This document shows positions 32,058-41,329 of a stretch of DNA of 48,694 nt, piece by piece (within the stretch, counting starts at the first letter, position 1; the number at the start of each line of letters is the position of its first letter). Below the pieces are notes generated by a model, which did not search any database, had not been told where the DNA came from, and saw nothing but the letters and a program-made list of their open reading frames with translations. Location: the NCBI GenBank assembly GCA_002855745.1, contig NDWX01000013.1, positions 1-48,694 on the forward strand, read 5' to 3'. Both the position numbers and the translations under genes were made by a program. This DNA comes from Thermofilum sp. NZ13. GTDB taxonomy: Archaea; Thermoproteota; Thermoprotei; Thermofilales; Thermofilaceae.

Positions 32058-32422
32058 GTGCCGAAGTTCTGGGTGCTCAGCGGGACGTTGGAGAACTGGG
32101 CTGTAGGACTCGAGCAGAGAACCTGGGGTGTCGGCGAGGCCGCGAGGAGATTTTGGGAAAGAGTTCAACCCGGTGACGTAGTGGTCTTCTACGCTGTGAA
32201 ATCCGTGTGCTGGGCTACGGGATTGTAGAGGAGAAGTTCGTAAGCAACGAGCCCCTCTGGCCGAGGGAGAGGGATGAGGGCGAGGTGCTCTGGCCCTACC
32301 GGCTAAAGATAAAGATTGAGAAACTCTTCGAGAGACCAAAACCTAGGCCAAAGGGAATGCTGGTAGCCTTCGGCATTAACGTGTTGAGCGAGGACGTACT
32401 CGCCGAGGCTATAAGGGAGTAG
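32058..32422 (+). pseudogene. EVE (PUA-like) domain protein, frameshifted
   Basis: Frame 1 from GTG 32058 reads VPKFWVLSGTLENWAVGLEQ, RTWGV, RFWERVQPGDVVVFYAVKSV, then goes out of register and stops at 32228. The adjoining frame from 32207 continues the same domain: LGYGIVEEKFVSNEPLWPRE, VLWPYRLKIKIEKLF, ending at 32422. Removing one GT from the GTGTG at about 32203-32207 restores KSVLGYGIVEEKF. EVE domains bind modified bases (for example methyl- or hydroxymethyl-cytosine), and EVE proteins are common in defence islands. The break may be a real mutation or a sequencing error at the GTGTG repeat. Confidence 0.72.
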
Positions 32423-32494
32423 GCGTGCCTGCGTCGCATGTTTACCAAAAGTAAGAATTAAGAGACGCCTTGATAGGGTATCTTTAGAGTAGCT

Positions 32495-35400
32495 ATGGTT
32501 AGCGTAGGCTATGATGAGCGGTGGTTGCAAGGAAAGATTCTCATCTGGATGAACGAGATACTCAGGGAGTACGGTCTCCCCTTCGAGGCGGTTGAGCAGG
32601 AAGTCAAGATAAGTACCCCAAAGGGTCTTAGGAGATACCCAGACCTCATAGTGTGGTACAAGAAGCCCGATAAAATAGCTTGTCTAATAGAGCTTAAGGT
32701 GCCTACAATCGATGTATACAGCGACGACTTAGTTAATGATGCACTCCAGAAAGCGATGCTAGTCGGGATACCCTTCTTCGCCACCTGGAACCTGAACAAG
32801 CTAGTCCTATGGGAGACCTTCAAGCCCGGGACTAGCCTATTCGACAGGAGGCTTAAGCACTGGGATGTAGTCGACGTAAAACTGCCCTCTGACATTGAAA
32901 GACCTGAGATAGAGAAGGCCGTTAAGGCCTTCATATTAGAGTTCCTGACCGAGCTGACAAGGCTGTACGAGCGCAAGCTGCCAAGACCCGAGGCCTACGT
33001 GCTACCCAAGCTGTACCCCGACGACATAATGGTCCTGAGGCTGAGGAGCGCCGTGGACTCTCTCTACATCCCTATCTCGCTCTACATTCTAAAGAAAAAG
33101 GAGGAAGACTTGAACTTCCGCAGAAAAGTTGGAGAATGGTTCGTAAATCAAGGCTGGATCTTTAGCGGCTCGGAAGAGGACTATGACAGGTTAGCCCGTC
33201 AAACGGTTTATCTTCTAATTAACAAGCTACTGTTTTACAATGTCTTAAGGTCTAAGTTCAAGCTAGAGCCCATTGTTATTAGTGACGTTACCACTAGTGA
33301 AGGGTTGAAGGAGCGATTGCAGAGATATTTCAACACAGGAATAAGACTGGGCTATGGAATCATTTTTGCTGCAGATTTCCTAGAGACTATACCTATACCC
33401 GACGAAGCTGTAGATGAGCTCAAAAAGCTGATAGCGGAGCTCAACAAGTACGACTTCTCTGAAATAGGCTACGACATTATAGGCAAGGTCTTCGAGAAAC
33501 TGATACCAAAGATCGAAAGGCACAAGCTAGGCCAGTACTTTACGAGGACTGATGTAGTAGACTTAATTCTAGGCTTCACAGTCAAGCATCCCAACGCCAG
33601 GGTGCTCGACCCGGCCTGCGGCTCAGGGACGTTCCTCGTAAGAGCCTATCAGAGGAAGAAGTACCTGGCGGAGAAGCTCTACAGAGAGGGCAGGTACGAC
33701 AAGCCCCGCAAGCTCCATAATGAGGTGATAAACGAACTCTGGGGAGTGGACATAGCGAAGTTCCCGGCACATCTATCCGAGATAAACCTTGTGATAAGGG
33801 ACCTTGAGGCCTTAGAGAACAGACCTAACATTGTGTGCAGGGACTTCTTTGAGATACAGCCGGGCACTAGGACCCTGCTGTATGAGCTTGCCTACAAGAT
33901 CCCGGATATGCATGAGGAGGTAGAGGTAGAGTTCCCTGCGGAGTTTGATGCTGTCGTAACCAACCCGCCCTACACGAGGCAAGAGGAGATAGAAGACATG
34001 CTGATAGGGGGGTATAAAGAGAGGCTGAGAGCCCTCGTAAAGAAAATGCACAAAATAGATGTGGGCATGAGGTCCAGCATATACGTTTATTTCTTCATAC
34101 ATGGCGGCGCGTTCGTCAGAGACGGGGGGCGCCTAGGGCTCGTGACCTTCAACTCGTGGTTGGATGTGGATTTCGGGAAGTACCTTCAAGAGTATTTCCT
34201 CAGGAATTTCAAGATAATCGCTGTAATCGAGCCTAAGTATGAGAAGTGGTTTGAAGACGCAGATGTCACAGCGGCTATCACTATACTGGAGAGAACAGAC
34301 GACCCGAAAGAACGAGATGAGAACCTAGTGAAGTTCGTGCAGATAAAAGTTCCCCTAAGAGAGCTTATACCAGAACCCGGCGATGTTGATCAAGATAGAA
34401 TTAGATGGGAAGCCATAGATAAGCTTGTAGAATTCATCGAGAAGACCGACAAGTACTACGAGGATTCTAGGATAAGGATATTCCCTAAGAAGCAGAGAGA
34501 ACTCTGGGACGAGGGGTACGATGACGAAAAGGAGAGGTACGTCGGCTCGAAGTGGGGCAAGTACATTAGAGCACCCGAGATATTCTTCAAGATACTACAA
34601 CACGGTGCTGAAAGAGAGATACTAGTACCACTAAAGGAACTGGCCGCCGTAAGAAGGGGGTTTACAACGGGGAGCGACGAGTTCTTCTATCTCGATAATG
34701 ATAGAGTTGCTCGCTGGGGTATAGAGAGACGCTATCTGCACCCCGTGATCATATCTCCACGTGAGTCAAAGGATATAGTCATAGATAAGTCAAAATTAAA
34801 GTATAAAGTTCTTCTTGTTAATGAGCCTAAGGAAGAACTGGCTGGGACAAATGTCTTAAAGTATATAGAGTGGGGCGAAACTCAAGGATTTCATCTCAGA
34901 GATACCTGTCGGTCGCGAATCCCTTGGTATGCTCTAGGTGCTAAAGAACCCGGTCCCATACTATGGCATAGGCGTCACTACTCAAGGCATATAGTATTTT
35001 TAAACATTAAGGATCGCGTATACGTCGATGATGGTTTATTCGAAATAATACCTCATAATGAGAAATACGTGCTACCTCTAGCGGCTTTGCTAAATTCAAC
35101 GATGTATGCTTTTCTAAAATTCTTCTATGGTCGTGGTACGGCGGGTGGAAGAGCAATAGAAACAGGAGGCATAGATATCGCTAAAATGCCTATAATAGAT
35201 CTCAGAAAGCTTGACAGATACGTAATAGATAAGCTGGCATCTATCTTTAGTAAGCTCTTAGAGAGACCGATAGAAAACATAGAAAGTGAGGTGAAGAAAC
35301 CCGATAGGCGTGAGCTAGATCGCTTGATCCTAGTCGATATCCTAGGGCTAGAGGACAAGGACTTGGAAGATCTCTACAAGTCTGTAATGGACTTAGTAAA

Positions 35401-35905
35401 AGTGTTGATAATAAGAGATAATATGAAACCTAAGAAAACGCATAAAGGTCCGAACGTAAATGCCATCGCAACTAGCTTAAGCAGGAATTTCGCGCATTAC
35501 CTCAAAGTCTTTCCTGATGAGTACGTTGGGAACTACCGGGGTGAGTGGGAAGAAATTAATGTTCCGACAGCTAAGAGGGTTGAGTTAGGCTCTGACATCG
35601 GAGGGGTTTACGTTAAGGTTAACGACACAGAGATTTACCGGGGATGGAATCGCTCGGCCGCTGAGTACATATACTACTCGATACTGTTTGGCAGTTTAAA
35701 GGTTAAAATTCCCAAAGACAAAGAATTTGTTGAAGAATGCGTGAGAAAATTCAAGGAAGACTTAGATAGGATGAAGGACGAACTGAACAAAATGATCGAA
35801 GCCAGTATACCTGACGCGAAGATTCGCGAGGAGGTTAAGAGTCTCGTTCTTAGGAAGGTGTTTGAGATATTAAAAAGCAGGCAGAGAACTACGGGAGCTC
35901 AATAA
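32495..35905 (+). CDS. PD-(D/E)XK nuclease fused to adenine-specific DNA methyltransferase (PglX/DrmMI-like, type IIG-like)
   Basis: 1136 aa. Residues 1-150 hold a PD-(D/E)XK-type nuclease: YPDLIVWY (D50) and ACLIELKVP (E66, K68). A helical linker follows (150-350). The methyltransferase core begins LGQYFTRTDVVDLI, has SAM motif I VLDPACGSGTFLVRAY (near residue 372) and catalytic motif IV VVTNPPYTRQ (near 490), as in N6-adenine enzymes. The part after about 715 (LKELAAVRRGFTTGSDEFFY and on) is a target-recognition-like domain, and the end is helical. This layout resembles type IIG restriction enzymes and the methyltransferases of BREX (PglX) and DISARM class 1 (DrmMI). It overlaps the convergent Lhr-like helicase gene by 17 bp. 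The likely role is to mark host DNA and possibly cut unmarked DNA. Confidence 0.87.
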   Translation: MVSVGYDERWLQGKILIWMNEILREYGLPFEAVEQEVKISTPKGLRRYPDLIVWYKKPDKIACLIELKVPTIDVYSDDLVNDALQKAMLVGIPFFATWNLNKLVLWETFKPGTSLFDRRLKHWDVVDVKLPSDIERPEIEKAVKAFILEFLTELTRLYERKLPRPEAYVLPKLYPDDIMVLRLRSAVDSLYIPISLYILKKKEEDLNFRRKVGEWFVNQGWIFSGSEEDYDRLARQTVYLLINKLLFYNVLRSKFKLEPIVISDVTTSEGLKERLQRYFNTGIRLGYGIIFAADFLETIPIPDEAVDELKKLIAELNKYDFSEIGYDIIGKVFEKLIPKIERHKLGQYFTRTDVVDLILGFTVKHPNARVLDPACGSGTFLVRAYQRKKYLAEKLYREGRYDKPRKLHNEVINELWGVDIAKFPAHLSEINLVIRDLEALENRPNIVCRDFFEIQPGTRTLLYELAYKIPDMHEEVEVEFPAEFDAVVTNPPYTRQEEIEDMLIGGYKERLRALVKKMHKIDVGMRSSIYVYFFIHGGAFVRDGGRLGLVTFNSWLDVDFGKYLQEYFLRNFKIIAVIEPKYEKWFEDADVTAAITILERTDDPKERDENLVKFVQIKVPLRELIPEPGDVDQDRIRWEAIDKLVEFIEKTDKYYEDSRIRIFPKKQRELWDEGYDDEKERYVGSKWGKYIRAPEIFFKILQHGAEREILVPLKELAAVRRGFTTGSDEFFYLDNDRVARWGIERRYLHPVIISPRESKDIVIDKSKLKYKVLLVNEPKEELAGTNVLKYIEWGETQGFHLRDTCRSRIPWYALGAKEPGPILWHRRHYSRHIVFLNIKDRVYVDDGLFEIIPHNEKYVLPLAALLNSTMYAFLKFFYGRGTAGGRAIETGGIDIAKMPIIDLRKLDRYVIDKLASIFSKLLERPIENIESEVKKPDRRELDRLILVDILGLEDKDLEDLYKSVMDLVKVLIIRDNMKPKKTHKGPNVNAIATSLSRNFAHYLKVFPDEYVGNYRGEWEEINVPTAKRVELGSDIGGVYVKVNDTEIYRGWNRSAAEYIYYSILFGSLKVKIPKDKEFVEECVRKFKEDLDRMKDELNKMIEASIPDAKIREEVKSLVLRKVFEILKSRQRTTGAQ

Positions 35906-38894
35906 TGTAATGTTTCTTCCCGCCAAAAACATTGCTAACTATTGCCTTGTATATTGAGCATATTAGTGCAATCACCAGTTTATCTAAAAAGTAGGTTGGC
36001 ACGGAGCTGTGGATTACTGTTACACGAGTCCCCCTTAGGTGCACTTTTACGTTAATGCGGTCTCCTAAAGATCTTTTCAACTTCTTACTTAGTGCTGCAA
36101 GGACGATAGGTAGGGCCCCATCTATCCTGAGCGAGTACTTCTGTTCCGGTGCCGTGAATCTTCCGTACAATGTCACATCCACAATGTTTCCTCTTTTACC
36201 TAGCTTGGTCAGCAGCTTTGGGAAGTCTTTTAAAGCCTCCTTCTCAAAAAGCTCCAAGTCTTCTTCTCTACGTATAACGAAGTACTTTACAGCGACAGGC
36301 ACTCTCGTAGCAACCCACTCTTCTGTAAGAGGTATCTTGGCTACCGTCCACCCACTAGTGTCTGGATCTAGAACGGCTAGGATAGGCTTCTCTACCATGA
36401 TCTCTTGGAGTTCCTTTTTGATGTCGAGTGGGCTACCCCAGCTGTACTCGAGTAGCTGGTCGAAGGTTACGACCTTAGTTCTCGAGATAGCCTCCTCGAT
36501 TACCGCTCTGAGAGTCTCTTGCCAGGGTCTCTCGAACGGGTATCTGACTATGCTTTCCGCAAGGCTACTAGGCTTATCGCACACCGCAACCACTACGCTT
36601 AACTCGCCCCTACTTAGCCTTCTTACAACATCGAGGGAGCTAGGCACATCGTAGTAAAGTAAGATGGCCTGCCTAGCCGCCTCCCTTCTAATTAATATCT
36701 CGTCGGATGGAAAGCCGAAGTGTTCCCTGATTTCATCAATGATTAACCTAGTGTACGGAGACCTCTTGTAGACATGTCTCTCAACTAGCATCTCTAGCTC
36801 TTCAGGACTAATGCTCTTGAATGCCTCAAGGGGGTCAAGTACCTCTGACTTTATGGCAAACCCGTGAGGCGCGATCACGTATTTTACGAGAAGGCTTTTC
36901 TCGGCTATCTTCTCGTAGACAGTTGCAGCGAGCGTCCTGTTCACTTGCTCGCCCATGAAAGTTATGAAGACTGTCATCTTTGCAGAGGGCACTTTCTCAA
37001 CGACTATGTGGCCCTTAAGGAGCGGCTCTAAGTATTCATCCCCCAGCTTTGAAACATATTCTTCCACGAGTTTAGCTACTACCTCGTCGGCACCGAAGTT
37101 TCTTAAGATGTCTGAGCTTTCTCTAGTTTTCTTAAGTACTTCCAGCATTCTCCTCGCCACCAGCTTATGGCGTTGTGGCCCTTCGCCCTTCCACGTTGGA
37201 GCGATTCCTCGCTCGTCGGTTTTGATCACTATTACCTTGCGGTCTCTTTCGTCAATCTCCACCACCTTCCAGTTCTGCCCGGCGAGCCTGATGACCATGC
37301 CGCTGGACAGCGCTCTGTAGACATAGGAGGAGTCCAGCTCTCCGATCTTCCTATACTTCTTCAGCCCGTACTCCTCGATGACGCTGAAGGTCTCTCTCTT
37401 AGGTATCATGCTGAAGAACTCGCTGAAGCTCAGCGACTGACCATTACTCTCATCTTGGCTGAACCTCCACACCTTCCAGAACTTCGACCCAGGCAATAGT
37501 ACGCGGCCTTCTATGCTGATTATCTCTTCGTTAGCAAGGAGTTGCAGAACATCGTTGAACTCTTTTACTGTAAGGTCCCTAAATATTGTTGACTTATTTA
37601 TGACCCTATAGGCTTGGTCGATTGTCATGAGGATGAAGCCGTTACTGCGCTTTCTCTTCCAGAAACGTCTTAGCTTGTAGTTGTGCAACGCTATCCCTAC
37701 AACCTCCTTGGTCAGCACGTCTAGGGGCTTGCTTATCACCGTTGGCTCTTCAATTCTCTCTTCCTTTGCTAAGCTTACAATGGCTATGCTCTCTAAGTAG
37801 TCCTCAATGTCTGTTGTGACTATCTTGCACTCGGACTCCTGACCCGGCCTGTGTTTGCTCCTGCCGGCTCTCTGTAGCAACGCAGAAACCTGACCGGGAG
37901 ATCTATACTGGACTACTTGGTCTATGTCTCCTACGTCTATACCTAGCTCGAGGGTCTTGGTAGCTATTAGGCATCTAAGGAGCTCGGTTTTAAACGTGTC
38001 CTCAAAGATCTCTCTTTCCTCCCTCTCGATCGAGCCGTGGTGAACGTTGCAGCCCACACCCATATCGCTTAGCACAGATTGCAACCTCTCTGCAGAGTAC
38101 CTCGAGTTAGTAAATACGAGGGTCTTCTTGCCTCCTCGGATGCACTCCGCTATCACTCTGGCCCCTGCGAGGAACGGGTCCTCATGCTCCTCATCGGTTT
38201 CGGGCACGCCGAGCCTTACCTCGAATTTATAGTGTCTCCTCTCGCTTGATTCTATAACTTTAACATCACCGTCGGATCCTCCTAGTAACTCTGCTACTTT
38301 TGAAGGATCGCCAGCGGTAGCCGAAAGACCTACCCTCTGAAGCCCTGTTTGCGTAAGCTCCTTAAGCCTCTCCAGTAGCACCAGAAGCTGGTAGCCTCTC
38401 TTCGTCATAAATAACTCATGTACCTCGTCGATAATGACCCACCTGACTGTTCTTAAGTGCAACCACCATTTGGGCGACCAGTCGAGGACTATCTCTAGGC
38501 TCTCCGGTGTGATTACTACTATGTCGGGGGTTGGCTTCCTGTAGGTCTTTACAACATCACCGTACAAGGGCCTAACCTTGAGACCTAGGGAAGTAGCGTA
38601 GTACTCTATCCTGTCCCTTAGGTCTCTGGTGAGCGCTTTTAGAGGGTTGATGTAGACGAGCTTTACTCCCTCTGCTTCGCGGCAGTTCCTGTAGATGAGG
38701 TCTAGTATGGGTAAGAGCGCGGCTTCGGTCTTCCCAGAGCCTGTCGGGGCTATTAACAGAGCGTTCTTGCCTCTTATGATCTCAGGTATCGCGAGCCTCT
38801 GTATCTCCGTCGGCTCGCGTAGCTTCCTTGCCACACATTCTTGCAACCTTTCGTTTAGTAGCGTGAAGGGGTACACGGGAGTTCCTTTTTCCAT
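35889..38894 (-). CDS. Lhr-like SF2 helicase in defence cluster (BrxHI/COG1201-like)
   Basis: A 1001-aa helicase. It starts MEKGTPVYPF and has LREPTEIQRLAIPEI (Q-motif-like), LLIAPTGSGKTEAAL (Walker A, A49-T56), VRWVIIDEVHELFMTKRGYQ (DEVH box near 155), GLSATAGDPSKVA (motif III), TLVFTNSRYSAERLQ (IV), ATKTLELGIDVGDIDQV (V) and LLQRAGRSKHR (VI). DEVH, the RGYQLL continuation and the long C-terminal part are Lhr-family features; Lhr cores unwind DNA and RNA-DNA hybrids 3' to 5'. Lhr-like helicases occur as BrxHI in some BREX systems. It is convergent with the methyltransferase gene and divergent from the DrmA-like gene, with an AT-rich divergent promoter at 38895-38985. A purely cellular Lhr role is the alternative, but its position inside the cluster argues for defence. 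Confidence 0.85.
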   Translation of the reverse strand: MEKGTPVYPFTLLNERLQECVARKLREPTEIQRLAIPEIIRGKNALLIAPTGSGKTEAALLPILDLIYRNCREAEGVKLVYINPLKALTRDLRDRIEYYATSLGLKVRPLYGDVVKTYRKPTPDIVVITPESLEIVLDWSPKWWLHLRTVRWVIIDEVHELFMTKRGYQLLVLLERLKELTQTGLQRVGLSATAGDPSKVAELLGGSDGDVKVIESSERRHYKFEVRLGVPETDEEHEDPFLAGARVIAECIRGGKKTLVFTNSRYSAERLQSVLSDMGVGCNVHHGSIEREEREIFEDTFKTELLRCLIATKTLELGIDVGDIDQVVQYRSPGQVSALLQRAGRSKHRPGQESECKIVTTDIEDYLESIAIVSLAKEERIEEPTVISKPLDVLTKEVVGIALHNYKLRRFWKRKRSNGFILMTIDQAYRVINKSTIFRDLTVKEFNDVLQLLANEEIISIEGRVLLPGSKFWKVWRFSQDESNGQSLSFSEFFSMIPKRETFSVIEEYGLKKYRKIGELDSSYVYRALSSGMVIRLAGQNWKVVEIDERDRKVIVIKTDERGIAPTWKGEGPQRHKLVARRMLEVLKKTRESSDILRNFGADEVVAKLVEEYVSKLGDEYLEPLLKGHIVVEKVPSAKMTVFITFMGEQVNRTLAATVYEKIAEKSLLVKYVIAPHGFAIKSEVLDPLEAFKSISPEELEMLVERHVYKRSPYTRLIIDEIREHFGFPSDEILIRREAARQAILLYYDVPSSLDVVRRLSRGELSVVVAVCDKPSSLAESIVRYPFERPWQETLRAVIEEAISRTKVVTFDQLLEYSWGSPLDIKKELQEIMVEKPILAVLDPDTSGWTVAKIPLTEEWVATRVPVAVKYFVIRREEDLELFEKEALKDFPKLLTKLGKRGNIVDVTLYGRFTAPEQKYSLRIDGALPIVLAALSKKLKRSLGDRINVKVHLRGTRVTVIHSSVPTYFLDKLVIALICSIYKAIVSNVFGGKKHYIIELP

Positions 38895-38985
38895 GTCTTC
38901 TATATTCTTCAGTTGCCGCCTTCATATAACATTAGCCATAAAACTTATTAGGAAATACGGGTACAATTACTTAATCCGGTATCTG
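38895..38985. promoter_or_regulatory. Divergent promoter between the two helicase genes
   Basis: 91 bp of AT-rich DNA between the minus-strand helicase ATG (38894) and the first plausible plus-strand starts. CCATAAAACTTATTA (38936-38950) is a TATA-like box for the plus strand, about 40 bp before GTG 38986; the minus strand has TTATATG 36-42 bp before ATG 38894. Confidence 0.5.
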
Positions 38986-41325
38986 GTGGTGAACATCCCG
39001 ACTGAGGACGAGATTGTTGATGCATATCACGCGCTTATCGACCTCGAGTACAGGAAGTATGTTAATAGTAATGAGCGTTTTGAGGATTCTTGGCACAGTT
39101 ACAATGAGGCTATAGGCATTATCTCATCGTGTCTCTCTAAACCCCCAACAGAGGCGGGGGAGATCTTCCGAGATCTTCTGGAGAGAGGATTCATAGTGAG
39201 AATAGGAGGAGATAAGTACAGGACGCTTCACTTCGACATAGCGTATAGGGCTTCCAACATCAGAATAGAGCACGGTAGCCTTAGGTACCCGCTCGAGGCT
39301 AAGGTATACGTTAGAGACGAGGAGATACCGCGTTTCGACGACCACCCCTTCGCGGCCTTGAGGGACGCAGTGGATCCAGAAGTGTATGAAGCGCTCGAGT
39401 ACGCCATTTTTAAAGATGTCAATCCCAGGGAGCCGGGCAGGATAGCGGGCTTCTCCGACTTCCAGCTCAGAGCAATAAGGGCGCTCTTGAAGGGCGACAA
39501 GAGGGCCTACATACTAATCGCTCCCACATCTGGAGGTAAAACATACGCTTTCCTAATACCAATTTTAGCTAAAATCATAGAAGCAAAGCTACAGGGGGGA
39601 GAGGGAGAGAAGAGGGTAAAAGCTCTCATTATCTACCCAAGGAAAGCTCTGGAGAGAGATCAGCTCAACAAAATCATCGCCATACTCTACAGGATAAACT
39701 ACTATTTTAAGCATGTAAAGGGCTTAAACACGGAGATAACGATAGGCATAGACGATGGCGAGACCCCCTGGGAGCGAGGTGTTAGGTCGAGAACATCTTA
39801 CAGGGGCGCTATATGCCCCTACAGCGATGGGAGCCTTGAGTACTTCGTGGCTAGCGGGTTTAAGGGGATAAGGTGCAGGCACTGTGGGAGAAGGTTCGAC
39901 TGGATATACGGCTACAGAGAGCAGATATGGAGTGAGAAGCCAGACATACTTATAACTAACGTCTGGACGCTAGATTTCAGGCTTCCTAGCAGGACAATAG
40001 AGCATGATTACGCCCTCTTCAAAGGCCTGTCAATAATAGTTCTCGACGAGGCACACGTGTATCAGTCGCTACTTGGAGGGAACGTTAGGTACCTGCTTAA
40101 GAGGCTCAAGCTGGCCTCGAGCGGCGAGCCTATGATCGTTCTCTCCTCGGCTACGATATCGAAGCCCGAGGAGTTCGGAAAGAACATACTAGACCTCGAG
40201 CCGAGTAAAGAGTTCGAGGTGGTGGAAGCTGGCAAGAAAAGAGCGAAAAAGAAGGTGGTCTATCTCATAATGGCGGTACACCCACAGCGCTCTTGGGAGA
40301 CCGCCGTATATGAGCTAGCGCTACTCTTAGCCACGGTCTTCAAATACAGAGGGCTCCAGAGCGTTATCTTCATAGACAGCCTCAGAGAGCTCTACCGGGT
40401 ACATAGCCAGATGCTCAGGGTAGCGGCACTCTATTACCAAGAACCTAAGGACCACTTCGACGCAAATATTGTCGCTGACCCAGATGATCCATACAATTAC
40501 CAGGTATACATGAAAAGAGGGGACACGTTTGATCCATACAACACACCCATCGAGATTTACAACTATGTAAAGCTTCACCACGCCAACGTGAAAGACAGAG
40601 AGATTATAGAAAGGGAATTTGTGGATGGGAGATTAGGAGTGCTAATATCGACTTCGACACTAGAACTCGGCGTAGACTACCCTAACGTGAGCATAGTTGC
40701 AACAATAGGCATTCCCTTCATGTTAGAGAGTATACCCCAGAGGATCGGCAGGGCTGGTAGGGACCGCAAAAAGACCCTCAATACCACACTCGCAATCATT
40801 CTGCTGAGGAACACCCCTCTAGAACTCTACTATTTGTACAAGCCCGAGGATCTGATAGAGGGCTACAGGAAGAAGGACATACCAGTCGCCTGGAGGAACA
40901 TCGCGGTCAAAAAGTATCACGCACTTTTCACGGTATTCGACGAGATGGCGCGTAACGGCATCGATACATGCATCCTACGAACCGACGGTAGGCTAAAAGA
41001 TCTAGACGAGTTTGTCTACAAGATACTCGACTTTATCGATAAGACGAAGGAAAAGCTCGCCGTATTGGCTTCTCGAACTGAAAGGGATGAAGATCCACCC
41101 CAAGAGGTGGTAGAGGATATTAGGAGAGAGTTGAGAGCAATCCCGAAGAGAGTAGAGGAGTGGAGGAAGGCTCATGACACCATCTTAGATGCTTACGGGG
41201 TTCTAGCTAACGTAAGGAAATTGGCCAGACGACTAACCGTGCTCGCGTGGAAGATTGGTGACCGGGACTTAGAGAGAGAGTCGCGAGAGATGCTTGGCTT
41301 GATTTGGCGTGCCACATCGGGGTGA
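38986..41325 (+). CDS. DrmA/MrfA-like SF2 helicase, DUF1998-associated type
   Basis: 779 aa from GTG 38986. Motifs: FSDFQLRAIRALL (Q region), ILIAPTSGGKTYAFLIP (Walker A near 179), ALIIYPRKALERDQ (Ia), IIVLDEAHVYQSLLGGNV (DEAH near 354), VLSSATISKPEEFG (III), ISTSTLELGVDYPNV (V), IPQRIGRAGRDRKK (VI, near 585). Between motifs I and II a small insert with cysteines (CPYSDG, then CRHCGRRFDW, about 276-299) may bind zinc. This is the helicase type that occurs with DUF1998, as in MrfA/YprA and DISARM DrmA, but here the DUF1998-like part is in the next gene, whose ATG follows after 4 bp. ATG 38893 is an alternative start adding 31 residues, but it would overlap the start codon of the opposite helicase gene. 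Confidence 0.83.
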   Translation: MVNIPTEDEIVDAYHALIDLEYRKYVNSNERFEDSWHSYNEAIGIISSCLSKPPTEAGEIFRDLLERGFIVRIGGDKYRTLHFDIAYRASNIRIEHGSLRYPLEAKVYVRDEEIPRFDDHPFAALRDAVDPEVYEALEYAIFKDVNPREPGRIAGFSDFQLRAIRALLKGDKRAYILIAPTSGGKTYAFLIPILAKIIEAKLQGGEGEKRVKALIIYPRKALERDQLNKIIAILYRINYYFKHVKGLNTEITIGIDDGETPWERGVRSRTSYRGAICPYSDGSLEYFVASGFKGIRCRHCGRRFDWIYGYREQIWSEKPDILITNVWTLDFRLPSRTIEHDYALFKGLSIIVLDEAHVYQSLLGGNVRYLLKRLKLASSGEPMIVLSSATISKPEEFGKNILDLEPSKEFEVVEAGKKRAKKKVVYLIMAVHPQRSWETAVYELALLLATVFKYRGLQSVIFIDSLRELYRVHSQMLRVAALYYQEPKDHFDANIVADPDDPYNYQVYMKRGDTFDPYNTPIEIYNYVKLHHANVKDREIIEREFVDGRLGVLISTSTLELGVDYPNVSIVATIGIPFMLESIPQRIGRAGRDRKKTLNTTLAIILLRNTPLELYYLYKPEDLIEGYRKKDIPVAWRNIAVKKYHALFTVFDEMARNGIDTCILRTDGRLKDLDEFVYKILDFIDKTKEKLAVLASRTERDEDPPQEVVEDIRRELRAIPKRVEEWRKAHDTILDAYGVLANVRKLARRLTVLAWKIGDRDLERESREMLGLIWRATSG

Positions 41326-41329
41326 TGCT

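Noticed and set aside
32207-32422. A separate small gene starting inside the EVE region
   Set aside because: Its sequence is the second half of the EVE domain, continuing the frame broken at GTGTG; it is better read as part of one pseudogene.
38695-38892. Extension of the DrmA-like helicase upstream to 38695
   Set aside because: This part lies antisense inside the Lhr-like helicase coding region, including its Walker A, and reads as a Ser/Leu/Phe-rich shadow.
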